A stretch of 64,000 nt of DNA from contig NZ_VFTC01000030.1 in assembly GCF_007003975.1 (NCBI RefSeq), positions 1 to 64,000 on the forward strand. Direction: 5' to 3'. A model generated the notes under the pieces. That model was not told the origin of the DNA. It searched no databases and saw nothing but the letters and a program-made list of their open reading frames with translations. A program made the translations under genes and the position numbers. Of the stretch, positions 51,490-60,191 are shown in pieces. This DNA comes from Mesorhizobium sp. WSM4306 (GTDB lineage: Bacteria > Pseudomonadota > Alphaproteobacteria > Rhizobiales > Rhizobiaceae). The first letter of the stretch is position 1, and each line of letters begins with the position of its first letter.

Positions 51490-51552
51490 GAAATTATGAC
51501 GGTAGAGACAAGGCGTCAAGTTCCGGAAAGGGGCCATTACAGGAGTTTCGCC

Positions 51553-52854
51553 ATGTCGAGTGCCGACGCAAATTGTGAGCCAGGCCGGGTTGGTCGAGCC
51601 GCCGCCGTCACCGCCACTTCGAAGGCTGAACGATTTCGCGCCAATCATCGCTGGAAGGTGCTCGGCATCGGCGTTGCCGCCAATGCCAGTTTCTCCGCCA
51701 CCTTCGCCGGCATACCGGCGGCAGCGGTGTTTCTGCGCTCGGGGTATCAGCTCTCCAACGGCAATCTCGGCCTTGTCCTCGGCCTCCTCGGCCTGGGTGT
51801 AGCCTTGAGCGAACTTCCCTGGGGCCTGCTCACCGACCGCTGGGGCGATCGCGGCGTGCTGTTGACCGGCCTCGGCGCGACGGCGTCCTGGCTCGCGCTT
51901 ATGGCGTTTTTCATCGTGCCGTCGGCGACCTATGTGCCTGGCGTCGCCATGCTCGCCGCGTGCCTTCTCGTCACCGGCCTGCTCGGCGGCAGCGTCAACG
52001 GTTCCAGCGGCCGCGCCATCATGGCCTGGTTCCATGAGGGCGAGCGTGGTTTTGCCATGAGCATCAGGCAGACGGCGGTGCCGCTCGGCGGCGGGCTCGG
52101 CGCGCTGGTCCTGCCGTCGCTGGCCTCAGCCCATGGCTTCGCGGCGGTCTTCGGGCTGCTGGCCGCCGTGAACGCAGTCTCGGCGCTGTTTGCCTGGCGC
52201 TGGCTGCATCAGCCGCCGGAAGCCGACAATGCGGGCAGCATGGCTATGGCAAAGCCGGCCGGTCCGGCGCCGCTACGCAATGTCGAAGTCTGGCGCATCG
52301 CCACCGCCATCGGAATGCTATGCGTTCCGCAGGTTGCGGTGCTCACCTTCGCCTCCGTCTTCCTGCACGATTTCGCCGGCATGGGCACACTGACGATCAG
52401 CGCCAGCCTTGCCGCGGTGCAGACCGGCGCCATGATCATGCGCGTCTGGAGCGGCCGCTTCACCGACCGCCATGGCAACCGCCGCTGGTTCCTGCGCCTC
52501 TGCAGCATGACGAGCGCGCTTGGCTTCGCGGCTCTCGGCCTGCTGGTCCTGGCGGCCGCCGCCATGCCAGGCCCGCACGCCGCGCTGATGCCGGCAATCG
52601 CGGTGCTGCTGGTCGTTGCCGGCATCTCGGTCTCCGCCTGGCACGGCGTCGCCTACACCGAGCTTGCCACGCTTGCCGGCGCCAGCCGCGCCGGAACGGC
52701 ACTCGGCCTCGCCAACAGCTTCGTCTTCATCGCCTTCTTCGTGGTGCCGACAGCCATTCCGGCTTTGCTGCTCGTCTGGTCCTGGCCTGGCGTCTGGCTG
52801 GTAGGAGCGCTCTGCGCACTCACCGCCTGGCCAATCCTGCTGCGGCCGAACTGA
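51553..52854 (+). CDS. MFS transporter
   Basis: A 433-residue major-facilitator protein with about 12 membrane segments. The loop 2-3 motif is present as LTDRWGDRGVLLTGLG, and SGRFTDRHGNRRWFLRLCS repeats it in the second half. The start is ATG 51553 after AGGAG. It is divergent from a LysR regulator, probably its controller. Direction and substrate are not readable. Confidence 0.85.
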   Translation: MSSADANCEPGRVGRAAAVTATSKAERFRANHRWKVLGIGVAANASFSATFAGIPAAAVFLRSGYQLSNGNLGLVLGLLGLGVALSELPWGLLTDRWGDRGVLLTGLGATASWLALMAFFIVPSATYVPGVAMLAACLLVTGLLGGSVNGSSGRAIMAWFHEGERGFAMSIRQTAVPLGGGLGALVLPSLASAHGFAAVFGLLAAVNAVSALFAWRWLHQPPEADNAGSMAMAKPAGPAPLRNVEVWRIATAIGMLCVPQVAVLTFASVFLHDFAGMGTLTISASLAAVQTGAMIMRVWSGRFTDRHGNRRWFLRLCSMTSALGFAALGLLVLAAAAMPGPHAALMPAIAVLLVVAGISVSAWHGVAYTELATLAGASRAGTALGLANSFVFIAFFVVPTAIPALLLVWSWPGVWLVGALCALTAWPILLRPN

Positions 52855-52982
52855 CGGGCCTGCAAACGCGTCCCGTTTCGGGCCGGTTTGAAAAAACGCC
52901 ATCGTTAACGTTAACCCCGCATCAAGGTTAATGCTTCACTTTGGCTCTCCAGTGGCTCAGTGGCGTTTCTGGAGAGTTCCCC

Positions 52983-54167
52983 GTGCATCGACGTGTCTTG
53001 AAGCGGCTGGCTGCCGCCGCCGGTGAGAAAAAACGTTCGTTCGTATCGCCATTGGTCATCGGGCTCGGCATCTGGATCGGCTTTCCGACCGTCGTTGCCT
53101 ACCAGGACATGGGCAGCCTGATTTCCGGCCTCGAAGCGTCGGGCAGCCGCTGGAATTCCTATGTCGAGCGCTCCGTCGCCGGTTCGGTCCATGCCGCCGA
53201 AATGCCTTTCATCGATTCCGTCACCACCGGTTCGCTCTCCGGCTCGGGCGTGCGCCTGCCCGGCGTCGGCAAGGTCTCGTTTCGCGGCAAGGGCAATGTC
53301 GCCGGCGTTACGCCCGACGAGGACCGTATCATGCGCGCCGACAAGAAGGGCCGCATCATCCAGGTCTCGCCGGTCGCGCCGCCGAAGAACTTCAATGCCG
53401 GCTCTATCTTCCAGCGCACCTCGTCGCTGCTGCGGCCGAGCATGGATAGCGGCCTGAAACTGGCCTTCGCCAAGCCCGGCATCAAGGGCAAGGAAATCCA
53501 GATCGCCCAGGCCTTCCATATCAGTGTGGACAAGAAGCCCGAGCCCGGCGTACCGGCAGCGCTGATCGCCCTCGTCAACAATGACAAGCCGGACATTCTT
53601 GCCACCGCCTATGCCCAGGCCGAACCCGACTATGCCAAGGCCTCGCCCTTCGAGGCGTTGCTGCAGGACGAAGAGCCGAACGATGGGCGCTTCATTCCGC
53701 CGATGGCCAAGGGCGATCACTCGTGGATCCAGAACCCGCTGCCGGCCAGCGTCTTCTCCAAGAAGGAGCAGGCCTGCCTTGCCAACGGCATCTATTTCGA
53801 GGCGCGCGGCGAATCCGTGCGCGGCCAGGCCGCCGTCGCCCAGGTTATCCTCAATCGCGTCCGCAATCCCGCCTATCCGAATTCGATCTGCGGTGTCGTC
53901 TACCAGAACGACAATTGGCTGAACCGCTGCCAGTTCTCCTTCGCCTGCGACGGCAGGAAGAAGCGCATCGAAAGCCCCACCAACTACAAGGTGGCGCAGG
54001 ATGTCGCCATGGCCGTCACCGCCGGCAAGATCTTCATCCCGGAAGTCGGCTCATCGACCCACTACTACGCCAACTATGTCCATCCGGGTTGGGCGCGCAC
54101 CATGCAGAAGATGACCAAGATCGGCCTGCATATCTTCTACCGCACCTATGGCGGCGGCTGGAGCTGA
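52983..54167 (+). CDS. Cell-wall hydrolase (SleB-type)
   Basis: A 394-residue exported or membrane-anchored hydrolase. The N-terminal membrane segment (VSPLVIGLGIWIGFPTVVAY) is followed by a long linker, and the C-terminal 140 residues form the hydrolase_2/SleB domain (ACLANGIYFEARGESVRGQA, with the catalytic Glu, then AVAQVILNRVRNPAYPNSIC and CQFSFACDG). SleB-type lytic enzymes in Gram-negatives act on peptidoglycan during growth. I chose the GTG 52983 over an earlier in-frame start at 52941, which lacks a ribosome site. Confidence 0.8.
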   Translation: MHRRVLKRLAAAAGEKKRSFVSPLVIGLGIWIGFPTVVAYQDMGSLISGLEASGSRWNSYVERSVAGSVHAAEMPFIDSVTTGSLSGSGVRLPGVGKVSFRGKGNVAGVTPDEDRIMRADKKGRIIQVSPVAPPKNFNAGSIFQRTSSLLRPSMDSGLKLAFAKPGIKGKEIQIAQAFHISVDKKPEPGVPAALIALVNNDKPDILATAYAQAEPDYAKASPFEALLQDEEPNDGRFIPPMAKGDHSWIQNPLPASVFSKKEQACLANGIYFEARGESVRGQAAVAQVILNRVRNPAYPNSICGVVYQNDNWLNRCQFSFACDGRKKRIESPTNYKVAQDVAMAVTAGKIFIPEVGSSTHYYANYVHPGWARTMQKMTKIGLHIFYRTYGGGWS

Positions 54168-54346
54168 GCCCTTCGGGCTACAGTCGGCAACGAGCCGCCA
54201 AAGGCCCCGGGCGCCGAAATCGGACGCGGGTCGCCGGACGGATTCGGGGCATGTGCCGACCCTATAGTGCCGGGCACGATGTCGCACCTCTCCAAGCTAT
54301 TGATTTCAATAGAGAAAATACATGGCTTTGAAGTCCCGCCCGTGGC

Positions 54347-54375
54347 TTGACGGGCGCGGACCCTCTAACTATGTT
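54347..54375 (+). promoter_or_regulatory. Promoter of the atp F0 operon
   Basis: TTGACG (54347-54352), 17-bp spacer, TATGTT (54370-54375), a good housekeeping sigma promoter form, 57 bp before atpI. The 54168-54431 gap also holds CTATTG-ATTT-CAATAG (54297-54312), a palindrome of unknown role, and a short hairpin at the hydrolase stop. Confidence 0.6.
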
Positions 54376-54431
54376 GCCGGCGACTTTAGAAGCGGACGGA
54401 CGGTAACGGTCTGACCGGGCAGGGGGGTTCG

Positions 54432-54824
54432 ATGGCCGACAAGAATGGGCCACACGGAACCGGAGAAACCGGCCGCGGCAGCAAGCACGAACCCGACATC
54501 CGCGACGAAGAACTCGAGCGCCGCCGGCGCGAGCTTGGAGCATCGCTTGCGACAAGACGGCCGGATCGGCTAGAGGGGAATGACGGCGCGAAAGCGACGG
54601 CCGGATATGGCCAGGCGCTCAAGCTGTCCAGCGAGTTCATCGCCGGGATAGTGGTGGGTGTGGGCCTTGGCTGGTTTCTGGATCGTGTGGCGGGAACCTC
54701 GCCATGGGGTCTGGTCGTCGGCTTGTTGCTGGGCTTTGGCGCCGGCGTGCTCAATGTCCTGCGTTCGGCAGGTGTTGTGTCGGAATTCGGAAAAAGCGAG
54801 AAGTCGCGCGATCCGAAAGAATGA
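54432..54824 (+). CDS. atpI: ATP synthase F0 accessory protein AtpI
   Basis: A 130-residue protein with a charged cytosolic N-terminus and two membrane segments (SSEFIAGIVVGVGLGWFLDR, GLVVGLLLGFGAGVLNVLRS). AtpI helps assemble the c-ring and probably delivers Mg2+. It heads the F0 gene set, in the order typical of alphaproteobacteria, where the F1 genes are in a separate operon. Confidence 0.88.
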   Translation: MADKNGPHGTGETGRGSKHEPDIRDEELERRRRELGASLATRRPDRLEGNDGAKATAGYGQALKLSSEFIAGIVVGVGLGWFLDRVAGTSPWGLVVGLLLGFGAGVLNVLRSAGVVSEFGKSEKSRDPKE

Positions 54825-54887
54825 ACTGGCGCCGCCAATGGCGCATAAGAACACTTAAAGCCGTTCGTGGCTTTGACGGGGATGTAA

Positions 54888-55646
54888 ATGGCTGCTGACA
54901 AGGTCGATCCGATCCACCAGTTCCATATCGTCAAGCTGATTCCGATCAACATCGGCGGCTATGACCTGTCCTTCACCAATTCGGCTCTGTTCATGGTCGC
55001 GACCGTGGCCATTGCATCGGCGTTTCTTTACCTCTCGACCTCGAGCCGCAGCCTTATTCCCGGCCGCCTGCAGTCGGTTTCAGAAATGGCCTACGAGTTC
55101 GTCGCAAACATGTTGCGCGATGCAGCCGGAACCCAAGGCATGAAGTTCTTTCCCTTCGTGTTCTCGCTGTTCATGTTTGTGCTTGTCGCCAATCTGCTTG
55201 GCCTTTTTCCTTATTTCTTCACCATCACCAGCCACATCATCGTCACCTTCGGCTTGGCCGCGCTGGTGATCGGAACCGTCATCGTCTATGGCTTCATGAA
55301 GCACGGCATGGGCTTCCTCAAGCTTTTCGTGCCGAAGGGCGTGCCCATCCTGATGATGGTGCTTGTCGTTCCGATCGAGGTGATTTCCTTTGTCTCGCGT
55401 CCGGTCAGCCTGTCGGTTCGTCTGTTCGCCAACATGCTCGCCGGCCACATTACCCTGAAGGTGTTTTCCGGGTTTGTGGTCAGCCTGAGTGCGCTCGGTG
55501 CGCTCGGCGTTGCGGGATCGATCCTGCCGCTGGCAATGGCCGTGGCGCTGACCGCGCTGGAGTTGCTCGTGGCGCTCTTGCAGGCATATGTGTTCGCCGT
55601 GCTGACCTGCATGTACCTGAATGATGCGCTGCATCCTTCGCACTAG
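54888..55646 (+). CDS. atpB: ATP synthase F0 subunit a
   Basis: A 252-residue membrane protein that forms the proton half-channels against the c-ring. The essential Arg lies in RPVSLSVRLFANMLAGH. Five or six hydrophobic segments are visible. Length and order are normal for rhizobia. Confidence 0.95.
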   Translation: MAADKVDPIHQFHIVKLIPINIGGYDLSFTNSALFMVATVAIASAFLYLSTSSRSLIPGRLQSVSEMAYEFVANMLRDAAGTQGMKFFPFVFSLFMFVLVANLLGLFPYFFTITSHIIVTFGLAALVIGTVIVYGFMKHGMGFLKLFVPKGVPILMMVLVVPIEVISFVSRPVSLSVRLFANMLAGHITLKVFSGFVVSLSALGALGVAGSILPLAMAVALTALELLVALLQAYVFAVLTCMYLNDALHPSH

Positions 55647-55713
55647 ATAGAGTTTCCGGCATCGGTCGCCGGATGGAATTGCAACGGAATTACAGATCCA
55701 AAGGAGTTTTAAA

Positions 55714-55938
55714 ATGGACGCAGAAGCAGCAAAGTACATCGGCGCCGGCATCGCTTGCCTGGGCATGGGCGGCGCGGGCATTGGCCTCGGCAATATCTTC
55801 GGCAGCTACCTGGCCGGCGCCCTGCGCAATCCGTCGGCCGCCGATGGCCAGTTCGGCCGCCTGATTTTCGGCTTCGCCGTGACCGAAGCTCTGGGCATTT
55901 TCTCGCTTCTCATCGCCCTTCTCGCCCTGTTCGGCTGA
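55714..55938 (+). CDS. atpE: ATP synthase F0 subunit c
   Basis: A 74-residue hairpin protein of two membrane helices; about ten copies form the rotor ring. The proton-carrying carboxylate is E58 (FAVTEALGIFSL), and the loop shows RNPSAADGQ. A strong AAAGGAG ribosome site precedes it, which fits the high copy number needed. Confidence 0.96.
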   Translation: MDAEAAKYIGAGIACLGMGGAGIGLGNIFGSYLAGALRNPSAADGQFGRLIFGFAVTEALGIFSLLIALLALFG

Positions 55939-56030
55939 GCCCTGTTTCGGCCAGCTGTTGGTCGGACAAGCATTGGGAAGAATTGGCTGGCCGCATTCCT
56001 GCGGCCATGCCTGATATCAGGGGATAGTCC

Positions 56031-56630
56031 ATGTTCGTGACATCTGCCTTTGCGCAAGAGTCCGCACCCGCCACCGAAGGCGCCCACACCGGTACGGAAG
56101 GTGGTACGCATTCCGCCACCGAGGTGCCCGCCGAGGCGCATGGCACGTTCCCGCCATTCGATCCGGCGACGTTCCCGTCGCAGCTTCTGTGGCTGGCGAT
56201 CACGTTCGGGCTGTTCTACCTGTTCCTGAAGAAGGTGGTGATGCCGCGCGTCGGTGGCATCATCGAAGTGCGCAGCGATCGCATCACGCAGGACCTCGAC
56301 CAGGCCGCCAAGCTGAAGGGCGAGGCTGACGCCGCCGTTGCTGCCTACGAGCAGGAACTGGCGGAAGCCAAGACCAAGGCCAATGCGATCGGCCAGCAGG
56401 CCAACGACGCGACCAAGGCCGAAGCCGAAACCGTCCGCAAGAAGATCGAGGCCGCGCTCGACAAGAAGCTCGGCGAGGCCGAAGCCAGCATCGCTTCCAT
56501 CAAGGCCAACGCCATGAAGGAAGTCGGCACGATCGCCGAGGACACCGCTTCGGCTATCGTAGAAGCGCTTGTCGGCGGCAAGACCGGCAAGGCCGAGATC
56601 GCGGCGGCCGTCAAATCCGTGGCCCGCTGA
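56031..56630 (+). CDS. ATP synthase F0 subunit b'
   Basis: A 199-residue peripheral-stalk protein: a low-complexity N-terminus rich in Thr, Glu and His, one membrane helix (LWLAITFGLFYLFLKKVVMP), then a long Ala/Glu/Lys coiled coil. The divergent b' is diagnostic of photosynthetic-type and alphaproteobacterial ATP synthases, where it pairs with b. It lies 10 bp before atpF. Confidence 0.92.
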   Translation: MFVTSAFAQESAPATEGAHTGTEGGTHSATEVPAEAHGTFPPFDPATFPSQLLWLAITFGLFYLFLKKVVMPRVGGIIEVRSDRITQDLDQAAKLKGEADAAVAAYEQELAEAKTKANAIGQQANDATKAEAETVRKKIEAALDKKLGEAEASIASIKANAMKEVGTIAEDTASAIVEALVGGKTGKAEIAAAVKSVAR

Positions 56631-56640
56631 GGAGCACATC

Positions 56641-57132
56641 ATGGACGCCACATCGCTCGCGACTCTCTGGGCCACCGTCGCCCTTATCATTTTCCTCAGC
56701 GTCGCCGTCTACATCAAGGTACCGGGGCTGATCGCCAAGGCGCTCGACGCCCGTGCCGCCAAGATCAGCAATGAGCTTGATGAAGCCCGCAAGCTGCGCG
56801 AAGAGGCCCAGCAGCTGCTCGGCCAGTACCAGAAGAAGCGCAAGGAAGCCGAGCAGGAGGCCGCGGCAATCGTCGCCGCCGCCAAGCGCGAGGCAGAGCT
56901 GCTTGCCGCCGAAGCGCACAAGAAGACCGAGGATTACGTCACCCGCCGCACCGCGCTTGCCGAGCAGAAGATCGGTCAGGCCGAGCGCGAGGCAGTCGCC
57001 GAGGTGCGCGCCAGCGCCGTCGACATCGCCGTCGAGGCAGCCCGTACGCTGCTTGCGGCCAAAGTCGACGCCAAGGCCGGAGCCGACCTGTTCAAGTCCG
57101 CGTTGCAGGACGTGAAGGCCAAGCTGAACTGA
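56641..57132 (+). CDS. atpF: ATP synthase F0 subunit b
   Basis: A 163-residue stalk subunit: N-terminal membrane helix (LWATVALIIFLSVAVYIKVP) and a coiled coil with repeated EAE/AAK text. With b' it joins the membrane sector to F1. It is the last gene of the operon; a clear terminator follows. Confidence 0.94.
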   Translation: MDATSLATLWATVALIIFLSVAVYIKVPGLIAKALDARAAKISNELDEARKLREEAQQLLGQYQKKRKEAEQEAAAIVAAAKREAELLAAEAHKKTEDYVTRRTALAEQKIGQAEREAVAEVRASAVDIAVEAARTLLAAKVDAKAGADLFKSALQDVKAKLN

Positions 57133-57155
57133 GCGGGTATAGAGCCGCCGACATG

Positions 57156-57185
57156 AAGCCGCCCGGGTGACCTGGCGGCTTTTTT
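57156..57185 (+). terminator. Intrinsic terminator of the atp operon
   Basis: An 8-bp stem (AAGCCGCC/GGCGGCTT) with a 10-nt inner part that can extend the pairing, followed directly by TTTT, 24 bp after the atpF stop. Confidence 0.85.
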
Positions 57186-57227
57186 GTTGGGCGGCGAAGG
57201 AGATTGGCGAAGGCGGTGGTGCGCGTA

Positions 57228-57382
57228 ATCTCCCTCCTTGAGGGGGAGATGGCCGGCAGGCCAGAGGGGGTCGCCGCGCGTCAAGCGCTGGCCTTTCTTG
57301 GCCGCAGAATGGGGGCGTTGCGTCCGGTCGCGCCGACCCCCTCTGTCGCCTTCGGCGACATCTCCCCCTCAAGGGGGGAGAT
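57228..57382. repeat. Long palindromic intergenic repeat C
   Basis: A 155-bp element whose arms (ATCTCCC...GAGGGGGTCG and the complement) pair over about 45 nt and contain inner hairpins. It is the same family as A and B. It reaches the rnhB stop codon and fills the gap after the atp terminator. Confidence 0.85.
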
Positions 57383-58080
57383 CAGCTCTCCAACCCGGCA
57401 AAACCTTCTTCCTCAACCACCTCAACCCCGCCCAGCCTGAACGGCGCAAACGACGCCCGGTGCAACCTCGCCACCGGCCCATGCGCCTCAATCGCTGTGC
57501 GGTGGCGGACTGTGGCGTAGCCCATATGGACCTCGAACCCGTAACGCTCGTGGTGGCTGCCGCAGCCGCACATCATGCGGTCGCGCATCACTTTGGCGAC
57601 GATCGAGGCGGCGGCGATCGACTGCGAGCGCTGATCGCCCTTGATCAGCGCGCGGCCCTCGCAGAGGAGACCCGGCGGCACGTCACGGCCGTCGGCCAGC
57701 GCCAGCTTCGCCTGTATCGGCAGGCCGGCAAGCGCACGGCGCATCGCCTCCAGGCTCGCCTTAAGGATGTTGCTGCCGTCGATGCCTTCAGCGCTCACCG
57801 AGGCCATCGACACGCCGAGCGCCGAACCGAGGATTTTCAGGAACAGCGCCTCGCGCTGCAGATGGTTGAGCCGTTTGGAATCGTCGAGGCCGTCGGGAAT
57901 GTTGGCGGGATCGAGGATCACGGCTGCCGCTACCACCGGTCCGGCCAGCGGCCCACGGCCGGCCTCGTCCATGCCCGCCACAGGCCACAGGCCTTCAGCC
58001 ATCGCCTTCGTCTCGAAGGAGAAGTCGGGCTTCTCGACGATTTCGAAAAGAAGCGGAGAATCGGAACGCGCGCGAGCCAT
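57382..58080 (-). CDS. rnhB: Ribonuclease HII
   Basis: A 232-residue endonuclease that removes misincorporated ribonucleotides and RNA in RNA-DNA hybrids. Catalytic acidic motifs: AGMDEAGRGPLAGP (Asp-Glu), DSKRLN and LALADGRDVP, with ASIVAKVMRDRMM following. I start at ATG 58080. It is convergent with the atp operon across repeat C. Confidence 0.94.
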   Translation of the reverse strand: MARARSDSPLLFEIVEKPDFSFETKAMAEGLWPVAGMDEAGRGPLAGPVVAAAVILDPANIPDGLDDSKRLNHLQREALFLKILGSALGVSMASVSAEGIDGSNILKASLEAMRRALAGLPIQAKLALADGRDVPPGLLCEGRALIKGDQRSQSIAAASIVAKVMRDRMMCGCGSHHERYGFEVHMGYATVRHRTAIEAHGPVARLHRASFAPFRLGGVEVVEEEGFAGLES

Positions 58081-58197
58081 GTTGCGGCGAGGTTCGCATC
58101 GGCTCCGATTCTCCGCAAGTCCCTCCAGGGTCGAGTGGGGCAAGACCGGGAGGGCACCGTCTGCAGGCCGGGGGACAGGCCGGACGGGATTTCTTCG

Positions 58198-58225
58198 CCT
58201 GCCCAGCCAACGATGGCCGGGCAGG
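58198..58225. terminator. Hairpin after the radical SAM gene
   Basis: CCTGCCC/GGGCAGG with an inner GCC/GGC pair, 8 bp past the radical SAM stop on the minus strand. No T-run follows, so it is a weak terminator or stabiliser. The 58081-58233 gap otherwise shows nothing. Confidence 0.45.
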
Positions 58226-58233
58226 GAGGATCT

Positions 58234-59439
58234 TCACAGCAGCATCAACTGCTCGGTCGCATTGGCGGCGGCGACGAACTGGTCGGTCCTGAGCGTCCGC
58301 CGCTCGGCATTGAGGCCGAGCCGCTTGGCGGTGATCTCGAAGCGTCGACCGATCTGCCAGGCATAGGGTCCGGCGCCTTTCATGCGCTTGCCCCATTCCG
58401 AATCGTAGTCCTTGCCGTCACGCATCGAACGGATCAGCGACATCACGTGCCGGTAGCGGTCCGGATAGTGGCGCAGCAGCCAGTCCTTGAAGATCGGCGC
58501 CACTTCCAGCGGCAGGCGCAGGATGACATAGCCGGCCTCGCGGGCGCCGGCGGCGCGGGCAGAGTCGAGGATGCGCTCCATCTCCTGGTCGGTCAGGCCG
58601 GGGATGATCGGCGCCACCATAACCGAGGCGGGAATGCCGGCATCCGAAAGCATCCTTATCGCCTCCAGCCGCTTGGTCGGCGTCGACGCGCGGGGCTCCA
58701 TGGTGCGCGCCAGCATGCGGTCCATCGTCGTCACCGACAGCGCCACCTTGGCCAGCCCTCGTTCGGCCATGCGCGACAATATGTCGATGTCGCGCGTCAC
58801 CAGATGGGATTTGGTGACGATGCCGACCGGATGACCGCGCGCCTCCAGCACTTCGAGGATCTCGCGCATGATCCGGTATTGCTTCTCGATCGGCTGGTAG
58901 GGATCGGTGTTGGTGCCGATGGCGATGGTGCGCGGCTGGTAGCCGTCCTTCGACAATTCCTTGTCGAGCAGCCGCGCCGCATCCGGCTTGGCAAACAGCT
59001 TCGATTCGAAATCCAGCCCCGGCGACAGGCCCATGAAGGAATGCGTCGGCCGCGCGAAACAATAGACACAGCCATGCTCGCAGCCGCGATACGGATTGAT
59101 CGAGCGGTCGAACGAGATGTCGGGCGATTCGTTGCGGGTGATGATCGTGCGCGGCTTCTCGACCTGCACCTCGGTCTTGAACGGCGGCAGCTCCTCCAGC
59201 GAATTCCAGCCATCGTCGAACACATGCCGGCTGACGGGCTCGAAGCGACCGGATGGATTGATGCCGGCCGAACGGCCGCGGTTGCGGTCCGGACGGACGC
59301 GCATGCCGCTCTGTTCGATCATCGCATTAGCCATCTCGGCTCTTCCTGCCCCGAAGGCTGCAATGTCCGCACGCACGATATGTTCCATTTTCGCCCTCTC
59401 CCAGGGACTGTCGGTCGGCTGTCGATTCGGTCTGTTCAT
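58234..59439 (-). CDS. PA0069-family radical SAM protein
   Basis: A 401-residue radical SAM enzyme related to spore photoproduct lyase. The [4Fe-4S] cluster motif CEHGCVYC is visible in YRGCEHGCVYCFARPTH, after ISFDRSINP; later AIGTNTDPYQPIEKQ and VMVAPIIPGLTDQEME are family signatures. The function is not established. Possible starts are 59439, 59388 and 59334; each has a fair ribosome site, and homologues often begin close to the third. Confidence 0.85.
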   Translation of the reverse strand: MNRPNRQPTDSPWERAKMEHIVRADIAAFGAGRAEMANAMIEQSGMRVRPDRNRGRSAGINPSGRFEPVSRHVFDDGWNSLEELPPFKTEVQVEKPRTIITRNESPDISFDRSINPYRGCEHGCVYCFARPTHSFMGLSPGLDFESKLFAKPDAARLLDKELSKDGYQPRTIAIGTNTDPYQPIEKQYRIMREILEVLEARGHPVGIVTKSHLVTRDIDILSRMAERGLAKVALSVTTMDRMLARTMEPRASTPTKRLEAIRMLSDAGIPASVMVAPIIPGLTDQEMERILDSARAAGAREAGYVILRLPLEVAPIFKDWLLRHYPDRYRHVMSLIRSMRDGKDYDSEWGKRMKGAGPYAWQIGRRFEITAKRLGLNAERRTLRTDQFVAAANATEQLMLL

Positions 59440-59537
59440 GAAAATAATCCTATTTTGTCGATGAGAACAAAGCAAGAACTTTTTTGCTGTGCGATGCCAA
59501 ACTGGCGCTTCGCGAGGCTTTCCGCTATTGCGCTGAA

Positions 59538-60041
59538 ATGCTCAGCGTTCTCATCGAAACCCATGATGACGAAGAGGGCCTTGCCCGCACGCTCGCCTCG
59601 CTGATCGGCGGCGCGGTCGAGGGCGTGGTGCGCGATGTCATCGTCTGCGACACCGGCTCGACCGACCAGACGCATCGTGTCGCCGACCACGCCGGCTGTC
59701 ACTTCGTCGCCGGCGGCATTGCCGCAGGGATCCGGCAGGCGAAAGGCGACTGGCTGCTGTTGCTGGAACCCGGCGCGCGGCTTTCGGAAGGCTGGATCGA
59801 GGACGTCGTCGCCCATACGGCGCGGCAAACCATGCCGGCGCGCTTTTCGCGAGCCCGGGGTAGCCGCACGCCATTCCTGTCACGGGTGCTCCAGGGAAAC
59901 CGCGCGCTGGCCGAAGGGCTGGTGATCAGCAAGCGGCAGGCCGCTTCCCTGTCGAAGAACGCGCACAGCGCCGAGGCTCTTGCACGCGGTCTCGCCACCA
60001 GGCGGCTGGACGCCGAAATCTGGGTGGCGCCGAAGAAATAA
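59538..60041 (+). CDS. Family-2 glycosyltransferase-like protein
   Basis: A 167-residue protein with the start of a GT-A fold (MLSVLIETHDDEEGLARTLA, VIVCDTGSTDQTHRVADHAG, WLLLLEPGARLSEGW). The Asp-rich DxD-like position is replaced by EPGAR, and the length is about half of a normal enzyme. It is probably a shortened, conserved rhizobial member with unknown or no transferase activity. It diverges from the radical SAM gene. Confidence 0.7.
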   Translation: MLSVLIETHDDEEGLARTLASLIGGAVEGVVRDVIVCDTGSTDQTHRVADHAGCHFVAGGIAAGIRQAKGDWLLLLEPGARLSEGWIEDVVAHTARQTMPARFSRARGSRTPFLSRVLQGNRALAEGLVISKRQAASLSKNAHSAEALARGLATRRLDAEIWVAPKK

Positions 60042-60191
60042 CGCCGAATTTTGGGGCGAGTGCCGCTATTGTGCATTGCACAAAAACTGACGCCATATTA
60101 GCATCTCTTGATGCGGGACAATTGGGTCTGGGTAATGCGGGAGCGGTAGAAACCGATGGTTGTCGGCTGCCGTTCATAGCTGAGGATCCCG

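Noticed and set aside
50515..52035. A 506-residue N-terminally extended LysR protein
   Set aside because: The extra N-terminus is antisense to the MFS gene; the HTH begins at the ATG at 51435 with a suitable operator before it.
57238..59604. A 788-codon plus-strand open frame across rnhB and the radical SAM gene
   Set aside because: Antisense to two well-supported genes and compositionally a shadow.
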